From NCBI RefSeq assembly GCF_019805165.1, contig NZ_RWIJ01000012.1:1-64000 (forward strand): a stretch of 64,000 nucleotides of DNA, in the 5' to 3' direction. A program made the position numbers and the translations under genes. The number at the start of each line of letters is the position of its first letter. Positions within the stretch are counted from its first letter, which is position 1. The notes below the pieces were generated by a model. That model saw only the letters and a program-made list of their open reading frames with translations, did no database searches and was not told the DNA's origin. Positions 30,188 through 42,180 of the stretch are shown piece after piece. This stretch comes from Azospirillum sp. 412522. GTDB lineage: Bacteria > Pseudomonadota > Alphaproteobacteria > Azospirillales > Azospirillaceae.

Positions 30188-31825
30188 TCAACTCCGCAGG
30201 GCGGCGCGGCGGTCGGCCCGCATCAGGGCGGCGCCGCGTTCGGCGATCATCACCGTCGGCGTGTTGGTGTTGCCGGAGGTCAGCGTCGGCATCACCGAGG
30301 CGTCGATCACCCTGAGGCCGCGCACGCCCCGCACCCGCATCTCCGGGTCGGTGACGGCGGCGAGGTCGTCCTTGCCGCCCATCCGGCAGGTGCCGACCGG
30401 GTGGAAGATGGTGGTGCCGATGTCGCCCGCCGCCCGTGCCAGCTCTTCCTCGGTCCGGAAGCTGGGGCCGGGCTTGTATTCCTGCGGATGGTAGGGGGCG
30501 AGCGCCGGCTGGGAGACGATGCGGCGGGTCAGCGCCAGCGCCTTCGCCGCCTTCGCCCGGTCGGCCGGATCGGACAGGTAGCAGGGGGCTATGGCCGGAT
30601 TGGCGCGATGGTCGGCGGTGGCGATCCGGGTCCAGCCGCGCGACGCCGGGCGCAGGTCGCAGACGCTGGCGGTGAAGGCCGGGAAGCCGTGCAGCGGGTC
30701 GCCGAACTTCTCCAGCGACAGCGGCTGCACATGGTATTCCAGGTCGGCGCTCCCGACCTCCGGCGAGGACTTGGCGAAGACGCCGAGCTGGCTGGGCGCC
30801 ATGGTCAGCGGCCCCTTGCGGAACAGGGCGTATTCCAGCCCCATCATCGCCTTGCCGAACAGGCTGCCGGCCCGCTTGTTCAGCGTGACGATGCCGTCGA
30901 CCTTGTAGATCATCCGCAGCTGCAGATGGTCCTGCAGATTGGCGCCGACGTCCGGCGCGTCCAGCAGCACGGGAATCCCGAGTTTCCTCAGATGCTCCGC
31001 CGGGCCGATGCCGGAGCGCTGGAGGATCGCCGGGCTGCCGATGGACCCGGCCGCCAGCACCGTTTCGACCTTCGATGTCGCCCGCGCCGGCTCCCCCTTC
31101 ACGGTGAAGCGGATGCCGGTGGCGCGGCCGTCGGCGACCTCCACCCGGTCGATGGCCGCTTCGATGACGAGCTTCAGGTTGGGGCGGTCGAGCGCCGGGC
31201 GCAGGAAGGCCTTGGCGGCGCTCCAGCGGATGCCGCCCTTCTGGTTCACCTCGAAGCTGCCGACGCCGAGATTGTCGCCACGGTTGAAGTCGTCGTTGCG
31301 CGGAATGCCGGCCTGTTGCGCCGCCTCGGCGAATCGGTCGAGCAGATCCCAGCGCAGCCGCTGCCGCTCCACCCGCCATTCGCCGCCGGTCCCATGCATC
31401 TCGTCGGCGCCGCGCCAGTAATCCTCGCTGCCCTTGAAGACCGGCAGCACCTCCCGCCAGCTCCAGCGGGAATCCCCGGTGATCGTGGCCCATTCGTCGT
31501 AGTCGCGCGCCTGTCCGCGCATGGCGATCATGCCGTTGATCGAGGAACAGCCGCCCAGCACCTTGCCGCGGGCGTAATGGATGCTGCGGCCGTTCAGCCC
31601 CGGCTCGGCCTCGGTCTTGAAGCACCAGTCGGTGCGCGGGTTGCCGATGCAGAACAGATAGCCGGCGGGGATATGCAGCCAGACCCAGCTGTCCTTGCCG
31701 CCGGCCTCCAGCAGCAGGACCGAGACGTCCGGATCGGCCGACAGCCGGTTGGCCAGCACACAGCCGGCGGTGCCGCCGCCCGCGATGATGTAGTCGAAGC
31801 TGCCGAAGTCGAGCACGTCCGCCAT
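30188..31825 (-). CDS. GMC family oxidoreductase (choline/alcohol dehydrogenase-like)
   Basis: A 545-aa FAD enzyme. The N-terminal dinucleotide motif is DYIIAGGGTAGCVLANRL, followed by GKVLGGCSSINGM (GMC signature 1) and LAAGSIGSPAILQRSGIG (signature 2). The C-terminal FHPVGTCRMG holds the catalytic His, with SGNTNTPTVMIAERGA closing the FAD site. It oxidises a primary alcohol group; choline is possible but nothing nearby (betA/betB/betI) supports it. ATG 31825 was chosen for its AAGGA ribosome-binding site; in-frame starts at 31849 and 31885 lack one. It is followed by the indolepyruvate gene only after the repeat-containing 175-bp gap. Confidence 0.9.
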   Translation of the reverse strand: MADVLDFGSFDYIIAGGGTAGCVLANRLSADPDVSVLLLEAGGKDSWVWLHIPAGYLFCIGNPRTDWCFKTEAEPGLNGRSIHYARGKVLGGCSSINGMIAMRGQARDYDEWATITGDSRWSWREVLPVFKGSEDYWRGADEMHGTGGEWRVERQRLRWDLLDRFAEAAQQAGIPRNDDFNRGDNLGVGSFEVNQKGGIRWSAAKAFLRPALDRPNLKLVIEAAIDRVEVADGRATGIRFTVKGEPARATSKVETVLAAGSIGSPAILQRSGIGPAEHLRKLGIPVLLDAPDVGANLQDHLQLRMIYKVDGIVTLNKRAGSLFGKAMMGLEYALFRKGPLTMAPSQLGVFAKSSPEVGSADLEYHVQPLSLEKFGDPLHGFPAFTASVCDLRPASRGWTRIATADHRANPAIAPCYLSDPADRAKAAKALALTRRIVSQPALAPYHPQEYKPGPSFRTEEELARAAGDIGTTIFHPVGTCRMGGKDDLAAVTDPEMRVRGVRGLRVIDASVMPTLTSGNTNTPTVMIAERGAALMRADRRAALRS

Positions 31826-31941
31826 CGCGTCCTTCCCAGGGAGGCCCATTGATCTTTCGGACTTATTAGATTGCTGGCCGCGCAAACGATCCAGCGAAAT
31901 TTCGCCGCACCGTCCTTTGCCTTATCCCCGGCCGCAACCGC

Positions 31942-32850
31942 TCACACCCGGTCGCGCAGTCGTTCGCGTTCCGTCAGAAGATCCAGGAAGGCCCGAACTT
32001 TGGTCGGGCGGAAGCGGGCAGCGGGAAAGACGGCGTGGATGCCGCCCGATGGCAGGGTCCAGCCCGGCAGGATGTGGACGAGTCGGCCGGACGCCAGATC
32101 GTCCGCCACGCAGTAATCCGGCAGGACGGACAGACCCGCTCCCAGCCGCACCGCCTCCCGCACGGCGAAGGTGGCGTCGAAGGCGATGGCGGCCCGCGCC
32201 GCGACCATGCGCGTCTCGCCGGCCGTGCCGGTGAACTGCCACAGCAGCGGATTGCGCAAGGCCGTGTTGGCGACGAAGGGAAGTGCGGCGATGTCCTCCG
32301 GCCTTCCCCCTTCGCCGACGCGCCCGGCGAGGTCCGGCGTGCCGACCAGAAGCTGGCGGAAGCTGCCGAACTGGCGGGCCTGAAGGCTGGTGTCGGTCAG
32401 CCAGCCGACGCGGATGGCGAGGTCCAGGGTTCCGCCGACGAGATCGAGCGACTGGTCGGACAAGACCATGTCGGCCTTGCAGGCGGGATGGGCCGCGGCG
32501 AAGGCGGCGATGGCCGGAACGACGACCGCGACGCCGTAATCGAAGGGGGCGGTCAGCCGCAGCAGGCCGGACGGCGCCGCAGCGCTTTCCGCCAGTTCGC
32601 CGAAGGCCTCCTCCGCTTCACGCAGGATCACCACGCAGCGGCGATGGAAGACCATGCCGGCCTCCGTCGGCCGGACCATGCGGGTGGTGCGGAGCAGCAG
32701 GCTGGCGCCGACCTCTTCCTCCAGCTTCGCCACCTGTTGGCTGACCACCGCCTTGGTGATGCCCAGCCGGACCGCCGCGGCGGTGAAGGAACCAGTCTCC
32801 ACCACCGCGGCGAAATAGGCGATGCGGTTCAGATGCCTGGGGTCGCTCAC
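31942..32850 (-). CDS. LysR family transcriptional regulator
   Basis: About 302 aa. The N-terminal winged helix-turn-helix reads FAAVVETGSFTAAAVRLGITKAVVSQQ, and a periplasmic-binding-like effector domain follows (LRLTAPFDYGVAVVVPAI). The start is uncertain: GTG 32850 gives a typical LysR N-terminus (VSDPRHLNRIAYF), and ATG 32886 is in frame. It is divergent from the DsbA-like gene, so that gene and the MBL-fold gene behind it are its likely targets. Confidence 0.87.
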   Translation of the reverse strand: MSDPRHLNRIAYFAAVVETGSFTAAAVRLGITKAVVSQQVAKLEEEVGASLLLRTTRMVRPTEAGMVFHRRCVVILREAEEAFGELAESAAAPSGLLRLTAPFDYGVAVVVPAIAAFAAAHPACKADMVLSDQSLDLVGGTLDLAIRVGWLTDTSLQARQFGSFRQLLVGTPDLAGRVGEGGRPEDIAALPFVANTALRNPLLWQFTGTAGETRMVAARAAIAFDATFAVREAVRLGAGLSVLPDYCVADDLASGRLVHILPGWTLPSGGIHAVFPAARFRPTKVRAFLDLLTERERLRDRV

Positions 32851-32975
32851 GGCGCGGGTCGCCCGTCTATTGTTTGTCAATGGCATACGATATGTCGGAT
32901 TTACGCCGGCTACACAGCATAATCGCATGCGGGTAAGGTCGAGCCATTGCCTCACCGCCAGTCACGGAAGCGATC

Positions 32976-33620
32976 ATGAGCCGGACCAGGACCATCACTT
33001 ATCTGTTCGATCCGCTTTGCGGCTGGTGCTACGGCGCCTCGCCGGCGATCGCATCGCTGTTGGAGATTGAGGATCTCGTGCTGGAAGTGCTGCCGACCGG
33101 CCTGTTCTCCGGGGCTGGCGCCCGGCCGCTGGACGAGGGTTTTGCCGCCCATGCCTGGGCGGCCGATCAGCGCATCCATTCCCTGACCGGGCAGATCTTC
33201 AGCGAGCGGTATCGCACCGGCGTTCTGGCCGACCGGGGCCAGAGGCTCGACAGCGGTCCGGCGACGCTGGCTTTGACTGCGGTGGCGTTGACCGCGCCTG
33301 ACCGGGAATTTGCCGCCCTCGCTGCCATCCAGTCGGCGCGTTATGCCGATGGGCGCGACATCACGGCGGCTGCGACGCTGGCCGATGTCCTGGTCGGTCT
33401 CGGCGTCGACGCCGCGGCGTCGCTCTTCACCGAGGGGACGGAGGAACTGACGGTTGCCGATGCCCTGCGGGTGGAGCGTGGCCGGCAGCTGATGGCCACT
33501 TACCGCGCCAACGGCGTGCCGACCCTGCTGTTCGACGACGGATCGTACCGGCGCAGGCTGGACTCCGAAATCCTCTTTTCAAAGCCCGGCCGGCTGGCCG
33601 CCATTCTCAGCGCCGGCTGA
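32976..33620 (+). CDS. DsbA family thioredoxin-fold protein (cytoplasmic, CGWC)
   Basis: A 214-aa thioredoxin-fold protein with active site CGWC at residues ~15-18 (FDPLCGWCYGASPAI). A helical insertion and the cis-Pro loop GVPTLLF follow. There is no signal peptide, so it acts in the cytoplasm, like FrnE/2-hydroxychromene-carboxylate isomerase-type DsbA relatives. It is divergent from a LysR gene and 29 bp ahead of an exported MBL-fold protein with which it probably forms an operon. The substrate is unknown. Confidence 0.85.
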   Translation: MSRTRTITYLFDPLCGWCYGASPAIASLLEIEDLVLEVLPTGLFSGAGARPLDEGFAAHAWAADQRIHSLTGQIFSERYRTGVLADRGQRLDSGPATLALTAVALTAPDREFAALAAIQSARYADGRDITAAATLADVLVGLGVDAAASLFTEGTEELTVADALRVERGRQLMATYRANGVPTLLFDDGSYRRRLDSEILFSKPGRLAAILSAG

Positions 33621-33649
33621 CAGCGACCACCCAACCGAGGACATCGACG

Positions 33650-34561
33650 ATGATCACACGCAGGGACATCCTTGCCACCGCCGCGCACGCCCTGACGCTG
33701 GCCGGGGCCGCGACCCTTCTGGCGCCGGCCGGCGGGCTTGCCGCAACGGCGGCACCGCTGGGCTGGCTGGCCTTTCCGGCCGGGGAGAACGGCTTCTTCC
33801 GCGCTCCGGTCCTGCTGTCCGGCAGCCGCGAGGCGATCCTGATCGACGGCGGCTTCACCCTGTCCGACGGCAAGGCGCTGGCCGAGGCCATCAAGGCGAC
33901 CGGAAAAAGGCTGACCACCATCTATGTCAGCCAGAGCGATCCCGATTACTATTTCGGCCTGCGTCCGGTCAAGGCGGCCTTCCCCGATGCCCGCGTCATC
34001 GCCGCCAGCGCCACCGTCAAGGCGATCAAGGGTAATGTCGAGAAGAAGCTGGCGGTCTGGGGGCCGAAGCTGAAGGAGAACGGTCCGCAGACCTTGGCGG
34101 ATGTGGTGATGCCGCAGCCGTTCGACGGCGCCGCCCTGACGCTGGACGGTCAGACCATCGAGATCGTCGAGGCCCAGGGGCTGCCGAACCGCCGTCACCT
34201 GTGGGTGCCGTCGCTGCAGTCCGTCTTCGGCGGGGTGCTGGTGTTCTCCGGCCTTCATGTCTGGACCGCCGACACCCCGACGGCGGAGGCGCGGGCCGCC
34301 TGGGTGAAGGCACTCGACGCCATGGCCGTCCGCAATCCGGCGGTGGTGGTCGCTGGTCACGCCGCACCGGGAGCCGCGCCCGATGCATCCGCCATCGCCC
34401 ACACCAGGGCCTATCTCCTGGCCTTCGAGGAGGAGCTTGCCAAGGCGAAGACCAGTGCCGATCTGATCGCTGCGATGACGCGGCGCTATCCCGACGCCGG
34501 GATGGGCATCGCGCTCGACATCGGTGCCAAGGTGGCGCTGGGTGAGATGAAGTGGGGCTGA
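33650..34561 (+). CDS. Exported metallo-beta-lactamase-fold protein with degraded metal motif
   Basis: 303 aa. The N-terminus is a twin-arginine-like signal (ITRRDILATAAHALTLAGA, cleaved near GLAA). The fold is MBL-like: LLSGSREAILIDGGFTLSDG, a beta-alpha core, LVFSGLHVWTA and AVVVAGHAAPG. At the place of the HxHxDH zinc motif the sequence is SQSDPDYYFGL (about residues 94-104). All three His positions are replaced; only Asp residues remain. It may therefore bind no metal or a different one. The preceding DsbA-like gene is the likely operon partner. Confidence 0.8.
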   Translation: MITRRDILATAAHALTLAGAATLLAPAGGLAATAAPLGWLAFPAGENGFFRAPVLLSGSREAILIDGGFTLSDGKALAEAIKATGKRLTTIYVSQSDPDYYFGLRPVKAAFPDARVIAASATVKAIKGNVEKKLAVWGPKLKENGPQTLADVVMPQPFDGAALTLDGQTIEIVEAQGLPNRRHLWVPSLQSVFGGVLVFSGLHVWTADTPTAEARAAWVKALDAMAVRNPAVVVAGHAAPGAAPDASAIAHTRAYLLAFEEELAKAKTSADLIAAMTRRYPDAGMGIALDIGAKVALGEMKWG

Positions 34562-34580
34562 GGCCCCACACATTCCGGCC

Positions 34581-35462
34581 TCACTTCCGGTTCACCAGCG
34601 CCACGCCGCAGACCGCGACCGCCATGCCGGCCAGGGCCGTGACGCCCAGTTTCTCGCCGAACAGGATCCAGGCGATCAGGGCGGTGACCGGCGGGGTCAG
34701 GTAGAACAGGCTGGCGACCTTGGCCGCCGCGCCGCGGCGGATCAGGGCGAACAGCAGGAAGATGGCGCCGACCGACAGCACGAAGCACAGCCACAGCAGG
34801 GCGAAGACGAACTCTCCCGTCCACTGCACCTGCATCGTCTCGGTCAGCGGGGCGGCGACCGCCAGGGCCAGCGCGGTGGCGCCGTACTGGATGGCGGTGC
34901 CGCTGCGCAGATCCATGCCGCCGCCGTGGCGCTTCTGGTACAGCGTGCCCAGCGTGATGCCGACCAGCGCCACCAGGGCATAGCCGAGCGGGACCAGATG
35001 CGCCGCGTCGATGGCCAGCTTCTCCCGCACCACCAGCCCGACGCCGGCGAGCCCCAGCAGCAGCCCGGCCCATTGCCGCCCGGTCACCCGTTCGCCCAGC
35101 AGCGGGCCGGACAGGGCGGCGGTCAGCAGCGGCTGGATGCCGACCACCAACGCCGTCACCCCGGCCGGCAGGCCCTTCGCCATGGCGATGAAGATTCCGC
35201 CCAGATAGACGCCGTGCACCAGCAGCCCGGCCAGCGCGATCCGCCCGGCGGAGGCCCAATCCGCTGGCCAGGGCGCGCGGCCGACCAGCGCCACCAGCGC
35301 CAGCACCACGGCGACCAGCCCGAGCCGGAGCAGCAGGAAGGTCAGCGGCTCCACATAGGGCAGGCCGTACTTCGCCCCGATGAAGCCGGTGCTCCACAGC
35401 AGCACGAAAAGACCCGGCATCAGGCGCAGCCAGGGCTGGCCGCCCGTCGCGGTCCCGCTCAT
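34581..35462 (-). CDS. EamA/DMT family transporter
   Basis: 293 aa with ten predicted membrane segments in two EamA repeats. The first starts LFVLLWSTGFIGAKYGLPY and the second contains LVALVGITLGTLYQKRH; the signature region ALVVGIQPLLTAALSGPLLGE occurs in repeat 1 and YLTPPVTALIAWILFGEKLG in repeat 2. These export drugs or metabolites; the substrate is unknown. ATG 35462 follows an AAGGA-containing leader; an in-frame TTG lies 6 bp upstream. The preceding gene on this strand is the CPA1 antiporter, 24 bp away. Confidence 0.88.
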   Translation of the reverse strand: MSGTATGGQPWLRLMPGLFVLLWSTGFIGAKYGLPYVEPLTFLLLRLGLVAVVLALVALVGRAPWPADWASAGRIALAGLLVHGVYLGGIFIAMAKGLPAGVTALVVGIQPLLTAALSGPLLGERVTGRQWAGLLLGLAGVGLVVREKLAIDAAHLVPLGYALVALVGITLGTLYQKRHGGGMDLRSGTAIQYGATALALAVAAPLTETMQVQWTGEFVFALLWLCFVLSVGAIFLLFALIRRGAAAKVASLFYLTPPVTALIAWILFGEKLGVTALAGMAVAVCGVALVNRK

Positions 35463-35486
35463 CTCCAAAATCCTTCCCCGATCCGG

Positions 35487-38003
35487 TCAGCTCACCGCCG
35501 GAACGGCCGAAGACGACGGGGTCGGCTGGCGGCGCGCTTCGGCGACCGCCTGGATGTGGGACTGCAAATCCGCGTCCTTCTGCACCAGCCGGCGGAAATC
35601 CTTCTCATCCAACACCAGCAATTGGCAATAGCCGAGCGCCCGCACGTCTGCATTGCGCCGCTGGCGGGACAAGAGCGCCATCTCGCCGAAAAAGTCTCCG
35701 GTGCCCAGCTTCACCGGTTCCGCCAGCACCGGCACCAGCACCTCCACGGCGCCCGACGCGATGAAGAACATGGCGTCGCCGCGGTCGCCCTTGCGCAGGA
35801 TGGTCTCGCCCGGCAGCGCCAGCTGGGCGCGCAGCAGCGTGGCGATGGTCGCCACCCGCTCCGACGGCAGGCCGGCGAACAGCGGCACCCGGCGCACCAG
35901 CTCCGCCACGTCGAAGCGGACGTCCAGCTTCGGCAGCCGCTCCAGCACCCGGCGGCGCTGTTCCAGGTCGCGCTCCAGGTCGGTCAGGACCTCCTGGCTG
36001 ATGATCGATTCGGCGTGCATGGCGCGGTATTCGGCATGCTCCAGCCGCAGGGCGGCGCGGCCGACGTAGCGGCTCTGCAACACCACCGCATAGTCGGGAT
36101 ATTGCAGCTTCAGGGCCGACAGCGCCTGTTCGACGATGCCCAGCCGCCCGACCAGCATGCCCTCCAGCTCGAACGCCACCTCCTGGCCCAGCACGCGGGC
36201 CAGCCGGTCGCGGGTGAAGGCCAGCAGCTCGCGCAGCACGGTGCGCACGGCCACCAGCACCTCGAACCGCATCGACAGGCGCCGGGCCAGCGGCCGGTGG
36301 ATGCCGAAGCGGCGCTGCAGCCAGCTTGCTGTCCGCATCCAGGGCGAGAAGGCGATGAACGGCTCCTCGAAGGCGCGGTAGCCGTTGCGGCCCTGGCTCT
36401 TGACCGCGTCGAGCAGGCGCCCGCTGCGGCCGGCCAGCATCTCCATCACCGCGCGCGACACCACCCCTTCGGAAAAATGGGCGTAATAGAGTTCTTCCTC
36501 GCGATTCACCAGGATGACGAGGCCGATGGTGACGCGGTCCTCGTCGCTCAGCTTGGCTTCCTCCTGGCTGTCGCGGTCGATCCGCTTCAGCCGCTCCTCG
36601 TAGCGGGCGATCATCACGTCCTTGACGGCGCCGTCGACCTCGTAGGTCTGGGCGACGGCGGCGACGCGGTCGCGGATGCTGTCGGTGGACAGCGCCAGGG
36701 CGCGGTTGCGCATGGCGCGCTCCACCGGCGTCAGCTCGTCCAGCCGCAGCACCCGGATCAGCCAGCGCAGCGTGGTGCCGTTGACGAACAGCGTGACGAA
36801 GACGAAACCGGTGACGATCACCGCGATGAAGCTCTGGAGGCGGTCGGGCACGCGGAAATTCTCGGTCACCGCCAGGGCCAGCGTCAGCGACACCGCCCCG
36901 CGCATGCCGCCCCACAGCATCACCGCCTTGTAGGAGCCGCTGACCTTCTGCGCCAGCCCGGCCCAGGACAGCACCGGCAGCAGGCCGAACAGCACCACCG
37001 CGCGCGCGGCGAAGGCGGTCAGCACCACGACCAGCACCAGCCCGACCTCCGCCCAGCCGGCGTCGGCCATCAGGCGCGGCACCAGGATGGCGGTCAGCAG
37101 GAAGATCATCGAGTTGGCCCAGAAGCCCAGCTGCTGCCAGACATGCTCCAGGGCCCCCCAGGTGGCCGGGGAGATGCGTGTGCGCCCGACCGAGCCGATG
37201 ACCAGCGCCGAGGTCACCACCGCCACCACGCCCGACGCGCCGACATAATGGTCGGCCAGCACATAGGACAGGTAGGCCAGGGCCACCGTCAGCGTGATCT
37301 CCGCCATCGGCTGGTTGCGCACCGGCTCCACCAGCATGCAGACGATGCGGCCGCAGATGTAGCCGGTGACGACGCCGCCGATGAAGTCGCGCAGGAAATC
37401 CAGCGCCGCCGCCCCCGCACCGCCGTGGGAGGTGCGCGTCAGCATGTCGAGCAGCAGGGTGAACAGGGCGATGGCCGCGGCGTCGTTCAGCAGGCTTTCG
37501 CCCTCGACCAGCGTGGTCAGCCGTCTTGGCGCGCCGAGGTCGCGGAAGATGCCGATCACCGCCGCCGGGTCGGTGGACGCGACGATGGCGCCCAGCAGCA
37601 GGCAGGCGACCAGCGGCATCGGCGTGAACAGGTTGACGGCATAGCCGACGGCGAAGGTGCAGATGAACACCGCCACCACCGCCATCAGCAGGATCGGCCC
37701 CAGATCGTCGAACAGCCGCCGCACGTCCACCGCCAGCGCCGTCTCGAACAGCAGGATCGGCAGGAAGACGTGCAGCAGCACGTCGGACGAGACGTCCAGC
37801 TCCGCCAGCGACGCCAGGAAATCGTGGAAGGGTCCCTTGCCCGGCATGCCGGCGAAGGTCTGGATCACCGCGCCCAGCGCCACGCCGACGCCGGCCAGCA
37901 GCACCGTGTAGGGCACCTGGAAGCGGGCGGCCAGCGGCGGCAGGAAACTGACGAGGGCGAGAAGCCCTGCGACGCCAAGGACTTGGATGACGATGTCGTG
38001 CAT
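35487..38003 (-). CDS. CPA1 Na+/H+ antiporter with C-terminal cyclic-nucleotide-binding domain
   Basis: About 838 aa. The first ~410 residues are a 12-13 helix NhaP/SOS1-like exchanger with LLFETALAVD, GAIVASTDPAAV (ion-binding Asp) and GESLLNDAAAIALF. A long helical cytoplasmic region follows, then a cNMP-binding beta-barrel (~700-820) with GDRGDAMFFIASGAVEV and FFGEMALLSRQRRNADVRA. This FGEMALL...R pattern is the phosphate-binding cassette, so cAMP or cGMP may gate exchange. ATG 38003 starts just before the first helix. It may be cotranscribed with the downstream EamA exporter. Confidence 0.9.
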   Translation of the reverse strand: MHDIVIQVLGVAGLLALVSFLPPLAARFQVPYTVLLAGVGVALGAVIQTFAGMPGKGPFHDFLASLAELDVSSDVLLHVFLPILLFETALAVDVRRLFDDLGPILLMAVVAVFICTFAVGYAVNLFTPMPLVACLLLGAIVASTDPAAVIGIFRDLGAPRRLTTLVEGESLLNDAAAIALFTLLLDMLTRTSHGGAGAAALDFLRDFIGGVVTGYICGRIVCMLVEPVRNQPMAEITLTVALAYLSYVLADHYVGASGVVAVVTSALVIGSVGRTRISPATWGALEHVWQQLGFWANSMIFLLTAILVPRLMADAGWAEVGLVLVVVLTAFAARAVVLFGLLPVLSWAGLAQKVSGSYKAVMLWGGMRGAVSLTLALAVTENFRVPDRLQSFIAVIVTGFVFVTLFVNGTTLRWLIRVLRLDELTPVERAMRNRALALSTDSIRDRVAAVAQTYEVDGAVKDVMIARYEERLKRIDRDSQEEAKLSDEDRVTIGLVILVNREEELYYAHFSEGVVSRAVMEMLAGRSGRLLDAVKSQGRNGYRAFEEPFIAFSPWMRTASWLQRRFGIHRPLARRLSMRFEVLVAVRTVLRELLAFTRDRLARVLGQEVAFELEGMLVGRLGIVEQALSALKLQYPDYAVVLQSRYVGRAALRLEHAEYRAMHAESIISQEVLTDLERDLEQRRRVLERLPKLDVRFDVAELVRRVPLFAGLPSERVATIATLLRAQLALPGETILRKGDRGDAMFFIASGAVEVLVPVLAEPVKLGTGDFFGEMALLSRQRRNADVRALGYCQLLVLDEKDFRRLVQKDADLQSHIQAVAEARRQPTPSSSAVPAVS

Positions 38004-38216
38004 GTTCCCACGGGGACGGCTGCGGCGTGGGCTGCACGGTATCGCCGCACTGTGGCCGGAGCAAGACCGCGGGCCGTGGAATCCTGCGGCAAAAATGGTC
38101 CGCAGCGATGCGCCGTCCACGAGCAGGAAGGCTATTCCGCTCCCCGTAATCCGGACCCACTTATTCCGGTTCCGCCTGATCCGGCCCCCGTTGTTCAGCC
38201 GCCCGCGCTCAGGCCC

Positions 38217-39131
38217 TCAGCGCCAGCCGCCGTCCTGCGTCAGCTCGGCGAGGATCCCCGACAGGAGTCCACGGGTCGCGCGGGCGGCGGCCGACATCGG
38301 CCGGCCGGCGGCATGGGCCAGCAGGATGGTGCGGTCGATCTGCGGATCGACGATGGGCAGGCCGGTCAGCCGCTCCGCCGTCCCGCCGTGGCGCGCCACC
38401 CGGTCGGACAGCACGGTATAGCCGCAGCCTTCCGCCACCAGCGCCTTGATCTGTTCCAGCGCGTCGATCTCCAGCGCGACGGTGACGCCCGCCCGCGCCA
38501 GCAGGGCGGCATGCTCCACCTCCTCGCGTACGCCGTGCGGCCGGCCGGGCAGGATCAGCGGCAGGGCCAGCGCCTCGGCGAAGGGGATGGCGCTGCGGCC
38601 GCGCAGCAGCGGGTCGTCCGCCGGCCCGACCAGATGCAGCTTTTCCCGCGCGACCAGCTCGGTCTCCAGCCCGGCCATCTCCCTGGCGCCGAACACCAGC
38701 GCAAGGTCGAGCTGCCCCGACAGCACCCATTCCAGCATATGGCCGGACAGCCCCTCCACCACCCGCAGCCGGATCTGCGGGTGGGTCCGGCGCACCGCCA
38801 GCGCCAGCGGCACGGTCAGCACCGGCCCCAGCGAGGTCGGGATGCCGACGGTGGCGGGGCCTGCCGGCACCGCCTCCACCGCGCGGACCTCGTCGCGCAG
38901 CCCGTCCATCTGGTCGATCAGAGCCGCCGCCCGCTGCGCCAGCCGCCGCCCGCTTTCCGTCGCCACCACGCCCCGCGCCGTGCGCAGCACGAGCTGGCAG
39001 CCGAAATCCTCCTCCAGCCGTTTCAGATGCAGGCTGAGCGCCGGCTGCGCCACCCGCAGGGCGTCCGCCGCGCGCGAGATCGAGCCATGCTCGACGATGC
39101 CCAGGAAATAGCGAAGCTGCCGCACATCCAT
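38217..39131 (-). CDS. LysR family transcriptional regulator (Nac/CbbR-like)
   Basis: 304 aa. The N-terminus MDVRQLRYFLGIVEHGSISR is typical of the family, with the helix-turn-helix at ~18-40 (RAADALRVAQPALSLHLKRL). An effector-binding domain follows (ATVGIPTSLGPVLTVPL). ATG 39131 has GAGGGG nine bases upstream; 46 further in-frame residues upstream look non-coding. It is divergent from clpB, but a heat-shock-type promoter there suggests clpB is not its target. Confidence 0.87.
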   Translation of the reverse strand: MDVRQLRYFLGIVEHGSISRAADALRVAQPALSLHLKRLEEDFGCQLVLRTARGVVATESGRRLAQRAAALIDQMDGLRDEVRAVEAVPAGPATVGIPTSLGPVLTVPLALAVRRTHPQIRLRVVEGLSGHMLEWVLSGQLDLALVFGAREMAGLETELVAREKLHLVGPADDPLLRGRSAIPFAEALALPLILPGRPHGVREEVEHAALLARAGVTVALEIDALEQIKALVAEGCGYTVLSDRVARHGGTAERLTGLPIVDPQIDRTILLAHAAGRPMSAAARATRGLLSGILAELTQDGGWR

Positions 39132-39242
39132 CCCGCCGGACCCCTCCGCCCATACCGTGACGTTATGAAGAAGCCGATGGAGATCGCATGTCAATATGAT
39201 GCCGGTTCCATGAGGAGCGCGGTGCATCCAGTCCGGCCCCCT

Positions 39243-39272
39243 CTTGATCGCCGCAATTCCGTTAACCATTTA
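39243..39272 (+). promoter_or_regulatory. Heat-shock (RpoH) type promoter for clpB
   Basis: CTTGAT at 39243-39248 and CCATTTA at 39266-39272 are 17 nt apart, resembling the sigma-32 pattern (CTTGAA, then CCCCATnTA). It lies ~97 bp before the chosen clpB start, which fits the known heat-shock control of this family. The call rests on two short matches. Confidence 0.45.
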
Positions 39273-39368
39273 CCCATCAGGCACCGGGCGATCGCGCATT
39301 TTGCGGACCGCGGAGGCGCCGTCCCGCGCCGGATGGCTGGGCGGGAGACCATGGAAACGGAGTGCCGG

Positions 39369-42053
<2,685 letters not shown>

Positions 42054-42068
42054 CCGGGTGACATGTGA

Positions 42069-42104
42069 AAGGGAAGGGGGGCGCCGGTTTTGCGCCCCCT
42101 TTTC
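42069..42104 (+). terminator. Rho-independent terminator after clpB
   Basis: GGAAGGGGGGCGC pairs with GCGCCCCCTTTTCC around a CGGTTTT loop, followed by a partial T run. It separates clpB from the SDR gene. Confidence 0.8.
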
Positions 42105-42180
42105 CATTTCCGGGGCTGCCCTTGGCCCTTTGCCTCTGCTAAATGACCGCTGCAACGCCGCAATCGACAGGGAGGCAGAC

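Noticed and set aside
34926-39368. A very long open frame on the + strand running antisense to the exporter, antiporter and LysR genes
   Set aside because: The translation is low-complexity (Gln, His, Arg rich), typical of the GC-rich shadow of real genes on the other strand. Only the part from 39369 (clpB) is coding.
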